Origin: UMGS1766 sp963597355
GTDB lineage: Bacteria; Bacillota; Clostridia; Oscillospirales; Oscillospiraceae
DNA length: 64,000 nucleotides
Assembly (NCBI GenBank): GCA_963597355.1
Contig: CAVBPR010000002.1
Location: 62,001-126,000 of the forward strand
Reading direction: 5' to 3'
Shown here: positions 60,087-64,000 of the stretch, in pieces
Numbering within the stretch: position 1 is the first letter of the stretch
How the letters are laid out: the number at the start of each line of letters is the position of its first letter
Position numbers and translations under genes: made by a program
Notes under the pieces: model-generated
The model's database searches: none
What the model saw: the letters and a program-made list of their open reading frames with translations, nothing else
Told to the model about the DNA's origin: nothing

Positions 60087-60902
60087 TTATTGTTCTTGAG
60101 AATCTACAGCGGCAATCGCTGCGGCTTCTGCCAGCTCGGCATCGGCCAAAGCCTGTTCAGCGGCATTTGCCTGACGAATTCTGCTGAGGAATTGGCGGGT
60201 ACGCTCCTGTTTCGGATGATCAAAAATCTCTTCCGGTGTGCCTTCCTCTGCAATCACACCGCCATCCATAAAGATAACGTGGTTGGCAACATCCTTTGCA
60301 AAGGACATCTCATGGGTGACAACGATCATAGTCATGCCGGACTTTGCCAGGTCCTTCATGACACTCAGAACTTCACCGATCAGTTCGGGATCCAGTGCGC
60401 TTGTCGGCTCGTCGAAAAGCACAACCTCCGGATTCAGTGCAACAGCACGGGCAATACCGACGCGCTGCTGCTGACCGCCGGAAAGCTGGCTGGGGTAATA
60501 GTTGTAACGTGCAGAGAGGCCAACCCGGTCCAGCGCCTCCATGGCCCGTTGTTTTGCTTCGGCCTTTGGTACGCCATGACCTAAAGTCAGGCCGAGCATT
60601 ACATTTTCCAGAGCTGTTTTATTGTTAAACAGGCAGTAATTCTGAAATACAAATCCGGTGTTCTTTCGGATCTGTGCAATGGAACGGCGATTTACCGTTT
60701 TAAGGTCTACAGTTGTGTCGCCAATGGTGAGCAAACCTTCATCGGCCTGCTCCAGGAAGTTCAGGCAGCGCAAAAATGTAGTTTTACCGCTTCCGCTGGG
60801 GCCGAGGATAACGACCACATCGCCGGTTTGAACGGTAAGGCTTACACCACGCAAAATCTGATTTTCGCCAAAGGATTTCTTTATGTTTTCCACTCGTACC
60901 AT
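60087..60902 (-). CDS. polar amino-acid ABC transporter ATP-binding protein (GlnQ-like)
   Basis: 271 aa. Walker A GPSGSGKTT (near 34), signature LSGGQQQRVGIARA (near 145), Walker B VVLFDEPTSALDPE (near 166) and the switch histidine in VVTHEMSFA. A 25-residue acidic/alanine tail (AEQALADAELAEAAAIAAV) exceeds the usual GlnQ length. It works with the two permeases and the binding protein encoded upstream. Confidence 0.93.
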   Translation of the reverse strand: MVRVENIKKSFGENQILRGVSLTVQTGDVVVILGPSGSGKTTFLRCLNFLEQADEGLLTIGDTTVDLKTVNRRSIAQIRKNTGFVFQNYCLFNNKTALENVMLGLTLGHGVPKAEAKQRAMEALDRVGLSARYNYYPSQLSGGQQQRVGIARAVALNPEVVLFDEPTSALDPELIGEVLSVMKDLAKSGMTMIVVTHEMSFAKDVANHVIFMDGGVIAEEGTPEEIFDHPKQERTRQFLSRIRQANAAEQALADAELAEAAAIAAVDSQEQ

Positions 60903-60914
60903 AATGCAGTCTCC

Positions 60915-61625
60915 TTAACTCCGATTATATACATTCAGTCGCTTTTCCAGCAGGGCAAACAGCCGCTGCATGATAAAGCAGATCACCACATAGACAATTA
61001 ATACGTCCACATAAGCTTCAACATAAGCATAAGCCGGGCCGGCCTGCGTTTTCGCAACGCCCATAATGTCCTGCACGCCCATGTAGAAAATAAGGGAGGT
61101 ACCCTTAAAAAGACCTACTACATCGTTTGCGATGTTGGGGATAGCACTTACCAGTGCCTGCGGAATGATGATATGGATATATGCTTGAAAGGTGCTTAAT
61201 CCGACGGAATGCGCCGCCTCCAACTGATTCGGATTGACGGCTGTCAGTGAGGATCGGAACACTTCGGACAGGGTAGCAGTGGTAAAACTGGAACAGATAC
61301 CAACTGCATACATTTTAACATTACCGAGCAGAATATCATAGACTGGAATGTCCAGACCCATGTTCTGCACCAGATTGTTGACAAAATCGGGGAACGCGCT
61401 GTAAATGAGGAAGATCAGCACGATCAGAGGCGTGCCTCGGAAAAAGGACACCAGAATACCAAGGATCTGGCTCAGCACAGGGACGCGTTTGAAACGTGCC
61501 AAACCGACCAGAAAACCAAGGGGCAGGGAGATGAGCAGGGTAAAAAACAGAATGTAGAAGGAGACAGGCACACCCTGCGTCAGGATGAGCTTCATCGTGT
61601 TTTTCGCAAATTCAAAATCAAACAC
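60915..61625 (-). CDS. polar amino-acid ABC transporter permease 2
   Basis: 236 aa, about five membrane segments; His/Glu/Gln-type permease with the EAA-like loop LEAAHSVGLSTFQAYIHIIIPQA (quoted part: EAAHSVGLS) near 135-155 and FRGTPLIVLIFLIY near 62. Its start overlaps permease 1 by 8 bp. Forms the channel with permease 1. Confidence 0.92.
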   Translation of the reverse strand: MFDFEFAKNTMKLILTQGVPVSFYILFFTLLISLPLGFLVGLARFKRVPVLSQILGILVSFFRGTPLIVLIFLIYSAFPDFVNNLVQNMGLDIPVYDILLGNVKMYAVGICSSFTTATLSEVFRSSLTAVNPNQLEAAHSVGLSTFQAYIHIIIPQALVSAIPNIANDVVGLFKGTSLIFYMGVQDIMGVAKTQAGPAYAYVEAYVDVLIVYVVICFIMQRLFALLEKRLNVYNRS

Positions 61626-62376
61626 GGCTCGTCACCTTCTTTCTCAATTTCTTGGTCTTGTCCGAACGTTTATTGTCCGGGGCGATTCCCTGACGCCGCT
61701 TCAGTGCCACTTCAATCACGTCAAAGAGCTTTGCGAACAACATAGACATAACCCAGTAGACCAAAGCTACCGCTACATAAACTTCCATCGTGTGAACACC
61801 ATAGCCGCGGGTGATGACCAAACGGGCATTGCCGACGAAGTCCACGATGCCTACGGAGAAGCCTACGGCAGTTTCCAACAGGTTGCTCAAAATCAGGTTG
61901 CCAAGGTTCGGTAGCGCAATGAGCAGTGCCTGCGGCATGGTCACATGGAGAAAAGCCTGTGCAGAGGAAAGACCGCAGCTATAAGCTGCCTCCAATTGCC
62001 CTTTGGGCACAGCGAGATAAGCGGAACGCATTGCCTCGGACATACGGGCAGAGCCGAAAATGGCAAGTGTGGCAATAATGTAAATTGCCTTGTTCCAACC
62101 GTTGATATCAATACCAAACGCATTCAAGAACAGCTTAGGTAAACCAAAATAAATGATAAACAGCAGCACAACAAAGGGCGTGCCGCGAATGATCTCAATA
62201 TAGGTGCTGATAATGACCCGTACCACCCGGTTTTTCCGCATCCGGCACCAGGCGAATAACAGGCCGAACAGCAGGGAGAATACCAGTGAGATGGCCAGGA
62301 TCAGCAGTGTCACTGGCAAATAAACCAACAGCTTTGGCAGCGTGCTGATAAAATATTGAAATGAAAACAACTGCAT
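61618..62376 (-). CDS. polar amino-acid ABC transporter permease 1
   Basis: 252 aa, about five membrane segments, with IRGTPFVVLLFIIYFG (near 65) and the EAA loop EAAYSCGLSSAQAF near 134. The basic tail RSDKTKKLRKK is cytoplasmic. It is separated from the binding-protein gene by a terminator-like hairpin, which should lower its expression relative to that protein. Confidence 0.92.
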   Translation of the reverse strand: MQLFSFQYFISTLPKLLVYLPVTLLILAISLVFSLLFGLLFAWCRMRKNRVVRVIISTYIEIIRGTPFVVLLFIIYFGLPKLFLNAFGIDINGWNKAIYIIATLAIFGSARMSEAMRSAYLAVPKGQLEAAYSCGLSSAQAFLHVTMPQALLIALPNLGNLILSNLLETAVGFSVGIVDFVGNARLVITRGYGVHTMEVYVAVALVYWVMSMLFAKLFDVIEVALKRRQGIAPDNKRSDKTKKLRKKVTSRV

Positions 62377-62405
62377 GATTCACTGTCCCCTTATTTTTAA
62401 GTTAT

Positions 62406-62437
62406 AAAATGGGGCGGATGCTGATCCGCCCCATTTT
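62406..62437 (-). terminator. attenuating hairpin between binding-protein and permease genes
   Basis: Perfect 14-bp stem AAAATGGGGCGGAT / ATCCGCCCCATTTT with a 4-nt loop; on the minus strand the 3' arm ends TTTTATAAC. Partial termination or 3'-end protection of the upstream mRNA is expected. Confidence 0.7.
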
Positions 62438-62475
62438 GGAGGTAGCACCAATCGACTTAGTTTCTACCGAAGTGA

Positions 62476-63405
62476 TTAGCCCTTATAATCGGCGTTGGGA
62501 GTAACGTCGGCGTATTCAAAGCCCTCAACATACTGGAACACGTTCTCGCCATAATACTTTTCGGAGATGGCAGCCATGGTGCCGTCTTCGAACAGCTGCT
62601 TCATAGCGCCGTCGACTGCATCGACCAGCTCCTGCTGATCCTTGGAGTAAAGAATCCAGGTGCCAAAGCCGCCGTCGTCATAGGGAACGAACTTGGTCTT
62701 GCCATCGGGATCGACCTCTTCATTTACGGAGGTGTAGTTGCTCATAAAGAACTGAGCACCGTCATAACGGCCCTGCATGATGTAACGGATGGAGGTGGAG
62801 ATATCAATCTCTTCCACTGCCTCGTAGTTGATCTTCACGTCGTGAGTCTCATTGAAGGAAGAGAAGCTGGAGTCGGAGGAGTCGCCGGGGGAGACAGGAA
62901 CCATGTTCAGACCGGCAGTTGCGAACTGAGTCAAAACTTCTTCCTTGGTACCGCCGGTGATGCTGGAATCAGCAGAAACAACCAGACCCTGGACGCCGCC
63001 GGAAACAGGATACTCGGGGAACAGATACTTCTCAGCGCGCTCGTCGTTGTACCATGCATTGAATACACCGACCTGATAAGTGCCGGTATCCATACCGGTC
63101 AAAATAACGTCCTGAGTCAGTGCCTCATATTCAAACTTATACTGAGGCAGCATCTCGTCTACCAGACACATAACTTCGTAGTTTTCACCGGCCAGCTCGC
63201 CGTTCTCATCCAGATAGCAGTTCGGCATGGAGTCGGTGGAAATGCCGATCTTAATGACCTTTGCATCTGCATCATCGGTGGAAGATGCAGCAGAGGAGGC
63301 GCTGCCGGCAGGAGTAGAAGTTCCGGAGGAGCTGCCACAAGCAGTGATGCTCAGTGCCATTGCACCAGCAAGAGTTAACGCCGCAATGTTCTTGTACAAT
63401 CTCAT
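62476..63405 (-). CDS. ABC transporter substrate-binding lipoprotein
   Basis: 309 aa. Signal peptide with lipobox (SITACGSSSG, Cys near 23), a Ser/Ala-rich linker, then a type-II periplasmic-binding fold (KVIKIGISTDSMPNCYLDENG; YDGAQFFMSNYTS) of the SBP_bac_3 group for polar amino acids or related acids. First gene of the operon, with a strong promoter 106 bp upstream. Confidence 0.92.
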   Translation of the reverse strand: MRLYKNIAALTLAGAMALSITACGSSSGTSTPAGSASSAASSTDDADAKVIKIGISTDSMPNCYLDENGELAGENYEVMCLVDEMLPQYKFEYEALTQDVILTGMDTGTYQVGVFNAWYNDERAEKYLFPEYPVSGGVQGLVVSADSSITGGTKEEVLTQFATAGLNMVPVSPGDSSDSSFSSFNETHDVKINYEAVEEIDISTSIRYIMQGRYDGAQFFMSNYTSVNEEVDPDGKTKFVPYDDGGFGTWILYSKDQQELVDAVDGAMKQLFEDGTMAAISEKYYGENVFQYVEGFEYADVTPNADYKG

Positions 63406-63510
63406 TTGAATCTCTCCTTTGGATTTGGCGTCGACAGGGGGATGTCGGCTTGTTTATGGTGTACGGGAATATCAACCCGATAAACCTACTTAGTTGGTGT
63501 GTTTATTCAG

Positions 63511-63539
63511 ATATTAACACATGCAGTCTGCTCTGTCAA
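63511..63539 (-). promoter_or_regulatory. strong promoter of the ABC transporter operon
   Basis: Minus strand TTGACA, 17-bp spacer, TAATAT. Confidence 0.8.
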
Positions 63540-64000
63540 TGGCAGTCAGCTAAAAGCTTTATTGAATGTTAACTGAACTGTTATATAAAAAAACTTATAA
63601 CATTGACAAACCAGAACCGGCATCATGCAATTTATCAAAAAATGAAATGCAACTTATGCCGGGATCAACCTTCAAATGAAAAAAGAAAAGAACGCAACCA
63701 ACCTGCTAATAACAGATCGGAAAAACGCCCTTGCTTTTCACAAATGATTTGATTGATGTGCCTGTATTCTACGCCAGAAACTGCAGAGTTGTCAAGATAG
63801 TTTTGCGAAAAATATGCTTTTTTACAGTTTTAACAAGGCTCTTTTGAAATTTGAATCAAATCTCCTTGCAAAATTCATAAAAACGCCTGACCTGACACGA
63901 CTTGATTTCATGTTGTACAAATAAAATAGGGGATTTTGAATTATTCCCGTGGAAAGGCTATTTGACTTTCTGAAATTTGGGTGCTAGACTACGGCTAATT
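63540..64000. other. AT-rich region without genes
   Basis: No credible open frame on either strand. A CCGGCAT / ATGCCGG stem with a long loop lies at about 63620-63662. The neighbouring gene is presumably beyond the window. Confidence 0.5.

Overview
The window reads as chromosomal DNA of an anaerobic gut Bacillota, most likely a Clostridia/Oscillospirales-type organism. This is inferred from AGGAGG-type ribosome sites, GntP-like permeases, PucR-type regulators, several old-yellow-enzyme (OYE) flavoenzymes and a PspA-type membrane-stress module; no 16S or other marker gene is present. Composition is mosaic: about 1640-27450 is visibly GC-rich (a hand-counted line at 2041-2100 is 40/60 G+C), while the left flank is AT-richer (481-540 is 23/60).

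Layout. (1) 1-1200: end of a flavodoxin/ferredoxin gene and a short-chain dehydrogenase, then about 440 bp of non-coding or decayed sequence. (2) 1640-27450: a catabolic island with three OYE-type Fe-S flavoenzymes, two fumarate-reductase-like FAD proteins, three tandem NTF2/SnoaL-like proteins, a cytoplasmic beta-helix protein, an MFS carrier, three GntP-like permeases (two paired with a tiny 3-TM protein) and three PucR-family regulators. A palindrome TTGTC-N7-GACAA recurs next to the regulator genes and one permease/flavoprotein operon. The enzyme set resembles the bile-acid 7-dehydroxylation (bai) gene set in kind, but the substrate is unknown. (3) 27730-33117: an RNA-repair/RNA-quality module: two WYL proteins, a leader holding tandem Y-RNA-like elements (one a clear tRNA mimic), RtcB ligase and a Ro60 (TROVE) protein. 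(4) 33177-45488: a three-gene two-component system, divergent from a ten-gene membrane-stress-like operon whose core matches Bacillus ydjI (SPFH plus zinc ribbons), ydjG (zinc ribbons) and ydjH (TPM domain), but with no PspA gene. (5) 45587-50111: remnants of an integrated phage/ICE abutting the 3' end of an initiator tRNA-Met, including a 1102-aa polyvalent protein. (6) 50290-56080: a candidate small RNA, ZIP metal transporter, transglutaminase-like protein, aldo/keto reductase with divergent TetR-type regulator, and a DUF4268 protein. (7) 56322-63540: one leftward operon with a strong promoter: polar amino-acid ABC transporter plus an enolase-superfamily enzyme, a MalY-type aminotransferase/C-S lyase, a PCC-domain protein and an Asp/Glu/hydantoin racemase.

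The strongest candidates for something undescribed are the Y-RNA-like array at 30065-30338 upstream of rtcB-Ro60, and the PucR-controlled multi-flavoenzyme island with its shared operator and its unexplained beta-helix protein. All functional calls come from reading motifs by eye; no database search was run.
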